Source of the DNA: Halobacteriales archaeon QS_9_68_42
GTDB taxonomy: Archaea > Halobacteriota > Halobacteria > Halobacteriales > Haloarculaceae
DNA: 5,458 nt
Direction: 5' to 3'
Assembly: GCA_003022905.1 (NCBI GenBank)
Contig: PXSE01000103.1
Span: 20,538-25,995 of the forward strand
Both the position numbers and the translations under genes were made by a program. Below the pieces are notes generated by a model. That model saw only the letters and a program-made list of their open reading frames with translations. It was not told where the DNA came from and made no database searches. Positions 1-4,756 of this stretch are shown one piece after another. Numbering within the stretch: position 1 is the first letter of the stretch; the number at the start of each line of letters is the position of its first letter.

Positions 1-65
1 CCGGCGGGGCGGGTCAACGGCTTTCCGGACCGCTAAACCCGTCGATGAGAGGTAGGCGGTCGGGG

Positions 66-455
66 TCAGGCGTGCGCCGCTATCTTCTCGCGGAGCGTCG
101 CCTCGTTCTGGACGCCGACCATCCGGTCTGCGGGTTCGCCGTCAACGAAGAGGTACAGCGTCGGGACGCCCTGAACCTGGTACTGTTCGGCCAGGTCCTG
201 GTGGACGTCAATGTCGATCTTCAGCACGGCGGCGTCCGTCTCGGCGGCAATCTCCTCGATGGTCGGTTCGAGCATCTTGCAGGGACCGCACCAGTCGGCG
301 TAGAAGTCCACGAGCACCACGCGGTTGTCCTCGAGCAGTTCCTCGAGGTGGTCGCCTCCCTCGACGTGGACGGGGTCGTCTGGGGGGCCGGCCCTGCTCT
401 GGAGCTCCTCGCGCTTCCGTTCGCGGATGTCGTCGATGTCTTCAGCGTCGCTCAT
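66..455 (-). CDS. trxA: Thioredoxin with short acidic N-terminal extension
   Basis: This 129-residue protein is a thioredoxin, a cytoplasmic dithiol-disulfide oxidoreductase that reduces protein disulfides and is normally recharged by thioredoxin reductase. The active site WCGPCK is at residues 55-60 (Cys56, Cys59), preceded by the strand VVLVDFYAD. The cis-proline motif GVPTL is at 96-100 (Pro98), followed by the YLFVDGEP strand. The fold fills about residues 30-129; the first 30 residues are a charged extension (MSDAEDIDDIRERKREEL) common in haloarchaeal thioredoxins. An in-frame start exists as far up as 608, but it would add a Pro/Gly-rich stretch unlike thioredoxin, and the TATA-like element near 483 would fall inside it. 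The ATG at 455 lies 28 bases from that element, so I chose it. The gene diverges from the PRC-barrel gene. The family is certain; the trxA symbol is by family, since haloarchaea carry several paralogs. Confidence 0.93.
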   Translation of the reverse strand: MSDAEDIDDIRERKREELQSRAGPPDDPVHVEGGDHLEELLEDNRVVLVDFYADWCGPCKMLEPTIEEIAAETDAAVLKIDIDVHQDLAEQYQVQGVPTLYLFVDGEPADRMVGVQNEATLREKIAAHA

Positions 456-478
456 GGCGGCGGTTAGCGGAGTATCGG

Positions 479-492
479 GGTTAACTCCTTCG
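479..492 (-). promoter_or_regulatory. Leaderless-type promoter of the thioredoxin gene
   Basis: Read on the minus strand this is CGAAGGAGTTAACC: a BRE-like CGAA followed by a GTTAA TATA-like core centred 28 bases before the ATG at 455. This spacing implies transcription starting at or next to the start codon. The same CGAA-N(3-4)-GTTAA arrangement precedes the PRC-barrel gene. This is inferred from spacing and composition only. Confidence 0.5.
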
Positions 493-765
493 GGGGGTTG
501 TGCGGACACATCGAAAAGCGTGGGTGAATCCCCACAGGGCGGCGGTCGGGCCGACCCCCGCGCAGTGCCGGAACTGTCAGAGGCACCCGGCAGAACGCCT
601 TCCGACATGAGTATACTTTACTTCATCTGCTCGGAACTATCTCAATGCTCGAAAACCCACATACAACCCGGGTGTATCACAGAAGAAAGAACGGAGTACG
701 GAGCGTTTCTGTCGCCGGCGGCCACGCGTCCGGCTGACTGCCGGGGGCTCGACCTCTTATAGTGA

Positions 766-833
766 TTGCTGTAACTGTGTACCGGTACGACCGCACGACG
801 GCGTGCGGTCGATCCGGTAATGACGTACAGTAA
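766..833. repeat. Large imperfect inverted repeat upstream of the PRC-barrel gene
   Basis: The dyad is centred between positions 799 and 800. The inner arms CGACCGCACG (788-797) and CGTGCGGTCG (802-811) pair perfectly over 10 bp around a 4-base centre. After a 2x2 mismatch, 780-785 pairs with 814-819, and after a looser patch 766-773 pairs with 826-833 with one G-T. It ends about 15 bases before the BRE-like element of the PRC-barrel promoter. It could be a DNA operator bound by a dimeric regulator, or a hairpin if the stretch is transcribed. Confidence 0.7.
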
Positions 834-847
834 CTATCATCAGATAC

Positions 848-860
848 CGAAAACAGTTAA
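848..860 (+). promoter_or_regulatory. Leaderless-type promoter of the PRC-barrel gene
   Basis: The sequence CGAAAACAGTTAA combines a BRE-like purine patch with a GTTAA core centred 27 bases before the ATG at 885. Transcription would therefore start at the start codon. No Shine-Dalgarno-like sequence lies between, consistent with a leaderless message. Confidence 0.55.
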
Positions 861-884
861 GGGGAGCCCACACCACCGGCCGCT

Positions 885-1166
885 ATGGAGTCAGAGTCCG
901 TCCCACAGGAGATAACATCGCTCGTCGGCCGCGAGGTCTACTCGAACAGCGGCGTGTTCGTCGGCGAGGTAGAGGACCTGCAGCTCGACATGGACGCCGA
1001 ACGGGTCACCGGTCTCGCGCTCGGCGAAATAAACCCCGAACTGTTCGGCGCCCGGGTCGACGGCTCCAAGGGTGTTCTGGTCCCGTACCGCTGGGTCCGG
1101 GCTGTCGGAGACATCGTGCTCGTTAACGACGCCGTCGAGCAGATAAAGGAGACCGACGACGAGTAG
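885..1166 (+). CDS. PRC-barrel domain protein, haloarchaeal small type
   Basis: This 93-residue acidic protein is essentially a single PRC-barrel domain. It opens with ITSLVGREVYSNSGVFVGEV (10-29), continues with the strand-turn-strand DLQLDMDAERVTGLALGEIN (31-50), and closes with GVLVPYRWVRAVGDIVLV (63-80). The family is a small beta-barrel fold shared with the photosynthetic reaction centre H subunit and RimM, and it has no enzymatic residues. Established work in Haloferax volcanii showed that small PRC-barrel proteins (CdpB1, CdpB2) act in FtsZ-based cell division together with SepF. This gene is of that size and type, but I cannot tell from the sequence which paralog it is, or whether it is one. 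It has no signal peptide or membrane segment. A dyad and a leaderless promoter lie directly upstream. Its stop is 3 bases from the stop of the convergent DHHA1 ORF. Confidence 0.85.
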   Translation: MESESVPQEITSLVGREVYSNSGVFVGEVEDLQLDMDAERVTGLALGEINPELFGARVDGSKGVLVPYRWVRAVGDIVLVNDAVEQIKETDDE

Positions 1167-1171
1167 TTTTT
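1167..1171 (+). terminator. T-run after the PRC-barrel gene
   Basis: Five T residues follow within three bases of the TAG stop. Short T-runs without an obligatory hairpin are the usual archaeal termination signal. The run spans the whole gap between the two convergent genes and enters the stop codon of the opposite gene. On the minus strand the same bases read as A, so they offer no obvious terminator for that gene. Confidence 0.4.
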
Positions 1172-1610
1172 AATTGCCGTTCGCGCTCTCGCCGCCGCTC
1201 TCGACGCCCATCGCCTCGAACAGCTTCGATCGGACGGCCTCCTCGGTGAGGCTCAGCAGCGTCTCCCGGTCGTCGCCCGTTATCTCCAGCCCGGTGAAGA
1301 TGCCGAGCGGAATCTCGGTGGAGGCGTCCGTCGAGTGGCCGACCACCTCGCCGACGTCGTCGAAGGCGTCCTGCAGTACCTTCCCGATGTTTAGCCGGAT
1401 GTCCTTCGAGCGGGCCGCCAGGTAGATGGTGTCGTCGGCAATGGCGAACACCGCCGAGGTGGTGATACCCTCGAGGTTCAGAAGGTGCTGGGCGGCCTGC
1501 GAGAGGGCGTCTCGGTCCCGGATGAACCCGGCGTTCGAGACCAGGTGCGAGCCCTTCACGTCCCGGTTGCGGATGGCCTCCGCGAGCACGTCCAGCGTCT
1601 CGGGGCTCAT
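1170..1610 (-). CDS. DHHA1-type C-terminal part of a split TrkA-N/DHH phosphoesterase
   Basis: This 146-residue frame is the C-terminal third of a haloarchaeal TrkA-N/DHH/DHHA1 protein. It matches a DHHA1 domain, the substrate-binding half of RecJ/DHH phosphoesterases: a helical start (MSPETLDVLAEAIRNRD), a strand pair around AVFAIADDTIYLAARS, the glycine-histidine motif GHSTDAS (about 91-97) that stands for the GGHxxA of RecJ-like proteins, then IPLGIFTGLE and a helical tail. The ATG at 1610 is probably not the original start. The 12 bases before it read E-S-P-S in this frame with no stop, and as I recall full-length relatives carry ESPS directly before MSPETL. It should therefore be read as the 3' part of the gene at 1621-2598, separated by a frameshift. 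Whether it is translated alone is unknown. The C-terminus is low complexity (GGESANGN). Confidence 0.75.
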   Translation of the reverse strand: MSPETLDVLAEAIRNRDVKGSHLVSNAGFIRDRDALSQAAQHLLNLEGITTSAVFAIADDTIYLAARSKDIRLNIGKVLQDAFDDVGEVVGHSTDASTEIPLGIFTGLEITGDDRETLLSLTEEAVRSKLFEAMGVESGGESANGN

Positions 1611-1623
1611 CGACGGTGATTCA
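1608..1623 (-). other. Frame break inside the TrkA-N/DHH/DHHA1 locus
   Basis: On the minus strand the first frame ends ...Y-L-Y-P-F-A with TGA at 1621-1623. The next bases are a lone T (of that TGA) and then GAA TCA CCG TCG ATG, which reads E-S-P-S-M in the frame of the second ORF. One +1 shift at the TGA joins the frames. Relatives I remember have roughly eight more residues between PFA and ESPS, so a deletion of about 23 bases is the likely origin. The eight-residue figure is from memory, not measured. Confidence 0.7.
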
Positions 1624-2598
1624 GGCGAAGGGGTAGAGGTACGCCGCCGCCGTAAGGTCCGCGGGCGTCGTGTCGCGCTTGAAGTCGAGCGTCTCCGCGC
1701 GTATGCCGTACAGAAGCGCCGTTGCCACCTCCTCGGGAAGACTGAGGTCGAACTCCTGGACGTACTTCGTCAGGATGGTCGACGTCGAAGAGACGTTCGG
1801 CCGGATGTCGCTGAACGCGGCGCTGTACTCGACCTCCGGTTCGAAATGGTCGATGAAGACGTCAACGTCCGTCTGGACGACCGGTTCGGAGGCCTTCGCG
1901 CAGTCGACCAGCGCCAGCGTGTCGTGGCTCTCGAGGTCGGCGTCGTCCAGCGAGGTCAGCTCGATGCCGAGCAGGTTGACGAACGCCCGGTTCTCCTGGT
2001 GGCCGATTTCGCCCTCGTAGAGGATGTCGGCCTCGACGTCGCGCGCCTCGGCGACGGCCTGCAGCGCGACCGCCGACGCGATGGAGTCGGGGCCGGGCGA
2101 GCGGTGCGCCAGGATGGCCAGCGTCTCGCCGCCGTCGATTATCTCCGCCAGCTGGGCGGCCTTGTACTCGAGTTCACCCTGCTCGAGGGCTCGCAGCGCC
2201 GAGTCGGCGATGACCGCCGAGGGGTTGATGACGATGTCCGCGCCGCCGTTCCTGAGTTCGTCGGCCGTGACGGGGTCCGACGCGCGGGCGATGATGAACT
2301 CGTCCCCGGCGCGGCCTCGGATGTTCTCGACGGCCGTCTGGTTGGCCTCGGCGTCCGACGACAGGACGAGCACGACGTCGCGGTCGGCGACGGCGTCGAC
2401 GACAGCGGTCTCCCGGATGTCGGCGGTCCGGGCGTCCAGGTCCTGGTCCCGGAGCGCCTCGACGCGGCCCTCGTCGCGATCCAGGATGAGCACGTCCTTC
2501 TCGCCCGCGACCAGTTCCTCCGCAACGGCGTGACCGACGCTCCCGCACCCGAGGATGGCGTACGACGACATCGAGGCCGCAGAGACGGCGCTTTTCAT
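1621..2598 (-). CDS. TrkA-N (Rossmann) + DHH phosphoesterase N-terminal part, truncated by frameshift
   Basis: With the ATG at 2598 this is 325 residues. Residues 13-120 form a TrkA-N/RCK NAD-binding fold: AILGCGSVG (glycines 17, 19, 22), acidic DRD at 40-42, then VVLVLSSDAEANQTAVENI. Residues about 155-325 are a DHH phosphoesterase domain: HRSPGPDSIAS at 165-175, LVDCAK at 230-235, IDHFEPE at 249-255, RPNVSSTSTILTKYVQEF at 266-283. The usual motif I is H-x-N-P-D-G-D; here the first Asp is Gly, and DHH reads DHF, so the metal site looks altered. Reaction and substrate are unknown; relatives are annotated as RecJ-like or TrkA-N/DHH proteins. The C-terminal DHHA1 part follows out of frame. Starts at GTG 2622 and ATG 2571 are also possible. 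I chose 2598 because a TATA-like element lies 31 bases upstream. Confidence 0.8.
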   Translation of the reverse strand: MKSAVSAASMSSYAILGCGSVGHAVAEELVAGEKDVLILDRDEGRVEALRDQDLDARTADIRETAVVDAVADRDVVLVLSSDAEANQTAVENIRGRAGDEFIIARASDPVTADELRNGGADIVINPSAVIADSALRALEQGELEYKAAQLAEIIDGGETLAILAHRSPGPDSIASAVALQAVAEARDVEADILYEGEIGHQENRAFVNLLGIELTSLDDADLESHDTLALVDCAKASEPVVQTDVDVFIDHFEPEVEYSAAFSDIRPNVSSTSTILTKYVQEFDLSLPEEVATALLYGIRAETLDFKRDTTPADLTAAAYLYPFA

Positions 2599-2624
2599 AC
2601 TGCTCGGGGCGAGGGACGGCACCC

Positions 2625-2640
2625 ACTTAATTGGCTCGTA
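2625..2640 (-). promoter_or_regulatory. Probable promoter of the TrkA-N/DHH gene
   Basis: On the minus strand the sequence is TACGAGCCAATTAAGT. The AATTAAGT TATA-like core is centred about 31 bases from the ATG at 2598, so a transcript would start just ahead of that codon. It lies too close to the GTG at 2622 to drive it, which argues against that start. Confidence 0.4.
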
Positions 2641-2687
2641 CTCTCCTAACCGCGCGACCGCGGGCCGCCGCCACGTCGGGAACGCAA

Positions 2688-2696
2688 CCTATATCA
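2688..2696 (+). promoter_or_regulatory. TATA box of the tRNA-Lys gene
   Basis: CCTATATCA, centred 30 bases before the first base of the mature tRNA, is the clearest TATA-like element of this intergenic region. A BRE-like CGCAA (2683-2687) lies directly upstream. Transcription would start a few bases before the tRNA. Confidence 0.55.
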
Positions 2697-2721
2697 GGTG
2701 GTCCCAGCTACGTTATGATGC

Positions 2722-2795
2722 GGGCCGATAGCTCAGTCAGGGAGAGCGACGGCCTCTTAAGCCGTCGGTCGGGGGTTCAAATCCCCCTCGGCCCG
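2722..2795 (+). tRNA. tRNA-Lys (anticodon CUU)
   Basis: All arms fold. The acceptor stem GGGCCGA (2722-2728) pairs with TCGGCCC (2788-2794). The D stem GCTC/GAGC is at 2731-2734 and 2744-2747. The anticodon stem ACGGC/GCCGT is at 2749-2753 and 2761-2765, enclosing CT-CTT-AA with anticodon CTT at 2756-2758. The T stem GGGGG/CCCCC encloses the loop TTCAAAT. Position 2795 (G) is the discriminator and CCA is not encoded. There is no intron. The tRNA decodes AAG, the main lysine codon of GC-rich haloarchaea. Its 3' end is duplicated twice downstream, marking it as an integration site. Confidence 0.97.
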
Positions 2796-2816
2796 TGCAA
2801 CGAGACGGTAAGCGGA
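2775..2816 (+). repeat. att-like direct repeat, copy 1 (inside tRNA-Lys 3' end)
   Basis: The last 21 bases of the tRNA plus a T (2775-2796) recur exactly at 2902-2923 and 3015-3036. In copies 1 and 3 the identity continues through GCAACGAGACGGT and on to AGCGGA, with one A/G difference, giving 42-base repeats. A tRNA 3' end duplicated downstream is the classic footprint of tyrosine-recombinase integration, where the element restores the tRNA tail. Copy 1 is the site within the functional gene. Confidence 0.8.
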
Positions 2817-2826
2817 GCGAACCGTC
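2804..2826 (+). repeat. Small inverted repeat just after tRNA-Lys
   Basis: GACGGT (2804-2809) and ACCGTC (2821-2826) are perfect 6-bp arms around an 11-base centre. It starts nine bases after the tRNA and could form a hairpin in the tRNA trailer. Only the left arm (GACGGT) is present after copy 3 of the tail repeat. Confidence 0.5.
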
Positions 2827-2901
2827 GAGTGAACCGGCAGAGCGGGATTTGAACCCTGAAAGACGCAGTGCCGAGCGGAGCGAGGCGACCGTCTTCCTCT
2901 A

Positions 2902-2923
2902 GTTCAAATCCCCCTCGGCCCGT
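2902..2923 (+). repeat. att-like direct repeat, copy 2 (detached tRNA-Lys tail)
   Basis: This is an exact second copy of the 22-base tRNA tail block, including the T-loop TTCAAAT and the acceptor strand TCGGCCC. No 5' tRNA half precedes it, so it is not a tRNA gene. Its downstream flank (ACAGCTGCC) differs from copies 1 and 3. Its upstream TA is shared with copy 3. Confidence 0.85.
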
Positions 2924-3014
2924 ACAGCTGCCGCGAACGGACGTGAGCGACTGCTGAATGTCAGAGAGGAATTTGAAGTAGACCACGAGCAACCGGAGGG
3001 AGCGAGTGGGCGTA

Positions 3015-3056
3015 GTTCAAATCCCCCTCGGCCCGTGCAACGAGACGGTGAGCGGA
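3015..3056 (+). repeat. att-like direct repeat, copy 3 (detached tRNA-Lys tail with flank)
   Basis: This third copy of the tail block begins 240 bases after copy 1. It repeats 42 bases of copy 1 with a single A-to-G change, so copies 1 and 3 look like the two ends of one 240-base unit with copy 2 inside it. Beyond position 3056 the sequence is unrelated and soon turns AT-rich. Confidence 0.85.
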
Positions 3057-3135
3057 AGATTCGGAGTTGTTTCCCCCCGGCAAACCTACTGCGGAAAGTA
3101 TGAGGAAGTATAGTACAATCCAGTGCGGGTTAGAC

Positions 3136-3149
3136 CCAAACAGTTATGC
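3136..3149 (+). promoter_or_regulatory. Possible promoter of the small membrane protein gene
   Basis: CCAAACAGTTATGC resembles the elements before the thioredoxin and PRC genes: an A-rich patch, then GTTAT. Its core is centred about 32 bases before the ATG at 3177. A second AT-rich run, TATTTAAT at 3167-3174, is too close to that ATG and would serve only a downstream start, such as GTG at 3225. Confidence 0.35.
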
Positions 3150-3176
3150 AAGATTTTGAAAATACGTATTTAATAG

Positions 3177-3449
3177 ATGAGTTCAAGAAATTTGTGGACA
3201 AGAATCCCAATCCGAGTTCAAAATGTGAGTATAGCAGTTATAGCCATAGTCGGGGCCCACATACTCTACTCCATCGTCGTCGGGGTACATTATAGCCGAT
3301 GGCCAGCGCATCAATTGGCCAGGGATACTACCAGATTTTTCGGTTGTTATAGTCTCGTTTGTGCCCCAATAGATGTTTTCCTGACACTGCTGTATCTGAG
3401 CTTTACTGCCATTGCATTAGCTTATATTATACAAAGTATCCGCAGGTAA
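3177..3449 (+). CDS. Small two-helix membrane protein, unknown function, AT-rich
   Basis: I do not recognise this 90-residue protein. It has two hydrophobic helices: about 17-38 (VSIAVIAIVGAHILYSIVVGV) and about 64-86 (PIDVFLTLLYLSFTAIALAYII). A polar linker with RWPAHQLARDTTRFFG lies between them. The N-terminus (R4, R9, R13) and C-terminus (RR) are basic, which fits both ends being cytoplasmic. Three cysteines or fewer are present and no enzymatic motif is visible. It uses codons such as ATA, AGA, TTG and TTA that the neighbouring genes avoid, and its DNA is clearly poorer in GC. With the att-like repeats directly upstream, this suggests acquired DNA, perhaps the remnant of a mobile element. 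It sits alone between the tRNA and guaB and ends 22 bases from the convergent guaB stop. The ORF is probably genuine, but its function is unknown. Confidence 0.6.
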   Translation: MSSRNLWTRIPIRVQNVSIAVIAIVGAHILYSIVVGVHYSRWPAHQLARDTTRFFGCYSLVCAPIDVFLTLLYLSFTAIALAYIIQSIRR

Positions 3450-3471
3450 GTCGACTTCTAATAGGCCCGCT

Positions 3472-4734
3472 TCAGGTCTCCGGACTGTAGTTCGGCGCTT
3501 CGTCGGTGATGACGACGTCGTGGGCGTGGCTCTCGGTCTGGCCGGCCGAGGAGACGCGGACGAATTCGCTCCGTTGCTTGAACTCGGGGATGGTCTCGGC
3601 GCCGACGTATCCCATCCCGGACTGCATGCCGCCGACGAGCTGGTGGAGCTCCGATGCGAGCGACCCTTTGTACGGCGTAGCGGCCTCGACGCCCTCGGGA
3701 ACGTACTCGTCATCCTTGGGCTCTTCCTTGAGGTAGCGCTCGCCGCCGCCGTCGTTCATCGCGCCGACGGAGCCCATGCCGCGGTACTGCTTGTACCGCT
3801 TGCCGTTCATCGTGATGACGCGGCCGGGCGCCTCGTCGGTGCCGGCGAAGTACGACCCGAGCATCACGGCGTCGGCGCCGGCGGCGATGGCCTTGATGGC
3901 GTCCCCGGAGTAGCGGATGCCGCCGTCGGCGATGACGGGCACGTCGTGGTCGACGGCGACATCGGCCACCTCGGCGACGGCGGTGATCTGCGGCATCCCT
4001 GACCCGGAGACGACCCGGGTGGTGCAGATGGAGCCCGGCCCGATGCCGACCTTGATGCCATCCGCGAAGTCGACGACGGCCTCGGCGGCCTCGCGGGTGC
4101 CGACGTTGCCGACGACGACGTCAGCCTCGACCTCGGCCTTGATGTCGCGCGCCGAGTCGATGACGTCGAGGTTGTGGGCGTGGGCACAGTCGATGAATAA
4201 CACGTCGGCGCCGGCCTCGTCGGCCGCCCGCGCCCGCTCGGTCTCGAAGGGGCCGACCGCGGCGCCGACGACTAGCGACCCGTCGTCGGCCCGGGCCGCG
4301 TCGTCGTACTCGCGGCGGGGGACGGTGTCGTCATCGTCGACGACGGGCGCGCCGGAGACGCCCTTCCGCTCCATCATCGCGTCGACGTCGCGGACCCGCT
4401 GGTCGGGGTCGGCTGTCACGACGTCGCGGATGATGAGTTCGTCGGCGCGCTTGACCGTCTCTATCTGGTCGGCCATCTCCGCCGTGTCCATGTTGCGATG
4501 GAGAACGCTGAGGCCGCCCTGGCGGGCCATTTCGACGGCCAACTCGGCCTCCGTGACGGTGTCCATCGCCGCCGACAGCACCGGAATGTTGAGCGTGACG
4601 TTCCGGGAGACGCGGGTCGTCATGTCGGCCTCGTCTGGTTCGACGCGGCTCTCCTTCGGTCGGAGCAGCACGTCGTCGAACGTCAGGGCCTCGGGTACGT
4701 GGAGTTTCTCCGAGAAGGGTTCGTCGCTTTCCAT
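3472..4734 (-). CDS. guaB: IMP dehydrogenase lacking most of the CBS module
   Basis: GuaB oxidises IMP to XMP with NAD+, the first committed step of GMP synthesis. This 420-residue protein has the TIM-barrel core: N-terminal LTFDDVLLRP (17-26), PVLSAAMDTVTE (51-62), GIKVGIGPGSICTTR (226-240) with catalytic Cys237, VIADGGIRYSGD (267-278) with IMP-binding Asp270, MLGSYFAGTDEAPG (291-304), the mobile-flap Arg333-Tyr334 of GERY, and YKGSL. The oddity is the middle. A CBS1 start (VVTADPDQRVRDVDAMMERKGVSGAPVVDDDD, about 105-136) runs directly at residues 138-140 into RREYDDAARADDGS, the barrel return. Family members are usually near 490-500 residues, so about 75 residues (rest of CBS1 and all of CBS2) are missing in frame. 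Catalysis should survive, because CBS domains are regulatory. A weak promoter candidate lies upstream. Confidence 0.95.
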   Translation of the reverse strand: MESDEPFSEKLHVPEALTFDDVLLRPKESRVEPDEADMTTRVSRNVTLNIPVLSAAMDTVTEAELAVEMARQGGLSVLHRNMDTAEMADQIETVKRADELIIRDVVTADPDQRVRDVDAMMERKGVSGAPVVDDDDTVPRREYDDAARADDGSLVVGAAVGPFETERARAADEAGADVLFIDCAHAHNLDVIDSARDIKAEVEADVVVGNVGTREAAEAVVDFADGIKVGIGPGSICTTRVVSGSGMPQITAVAEVADVAVDHDVPVIADGGIRYSGDAIKAIAAGADAVMLGSYFAGTDEAPGRVITMNGKRYKQYRGMGSVGAMNDGGGERYLKEEPKDDEYVPEGVEAATPYKGSLASELHQLVGGMQSGMGYVGAETIPEFKQRSEFVRVSSAGQTESHAHDVVITDEAPNYSPET

Positions 4735-4756
4735 GTAAACCGTGGGGCGCCCCCGG

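Larger units (their letters stand above)
456..884. other. Divergent intergenic region, thioredoxin / PRC-barrel genes
   Basis: This 429-base gap between two divergent genes holds promoters at both ends and the dyad at 766-833. The stretch at about 605-700 is AT-richer and contains a TATA-like run (GTATACTTTACTT, 610-622) and a gapped palindrome at 661-677. A 51-codon plus-strand frame from 607 to 762 exists, but it has no recognisable motif and I do not call it a gene. A compact dyad GGTCGG/CCGACC is at 544-556. I see no RNA gene in it. Confidence 0.6.

Noticed and set aside
456..608. Thioredoxin N-terminal extension from an in-frame start at 608
   Set aside because: The added 51 residues are Pro/Gly/Ser-rich without thioredoxin similarity, and the promoter-like element at 479-492 lies inside it.
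607..762. 51-residue plus-strand frame with four cysteines
   Set aside because: The cysteines do not form CxxC pairs, no TATA-like element lies at the right distance before 607, and the frame is the tail of an antisense frame from 325.
1426..2649. 407-residue plus-strand open frame
   Set aside because: It is the antisense shadow of the TrkA-N/DHH gene in GC-rich DNA, with repetitive Arg/Val-rich content and no domain.
2631..2852. 73-residue plus-strand frame
   Set aside because: It runs through the tRNA-Lys gene and has no protein signature.
2777..2992. 71-residue minus-strand frame across the tRNA tail repeats
   Set aside because: It translates the tRNA 3' end and its copies; the repeated peptide comes only from the repeated DNA.
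2775..3036. CRISPR-like array
   Set aside because: There are only three copies, each is the tRNA tail itself, spacers (about 105 and 91 bases) are too long, and no cas gene is present.
3917..4738. 273-residue plus-strand open frame opposite guaB
   Set aside because: It is a Ser/Thr/Arg-rich shadow of guaB. The minus strand carries the unmistakable IMPDH motifs.
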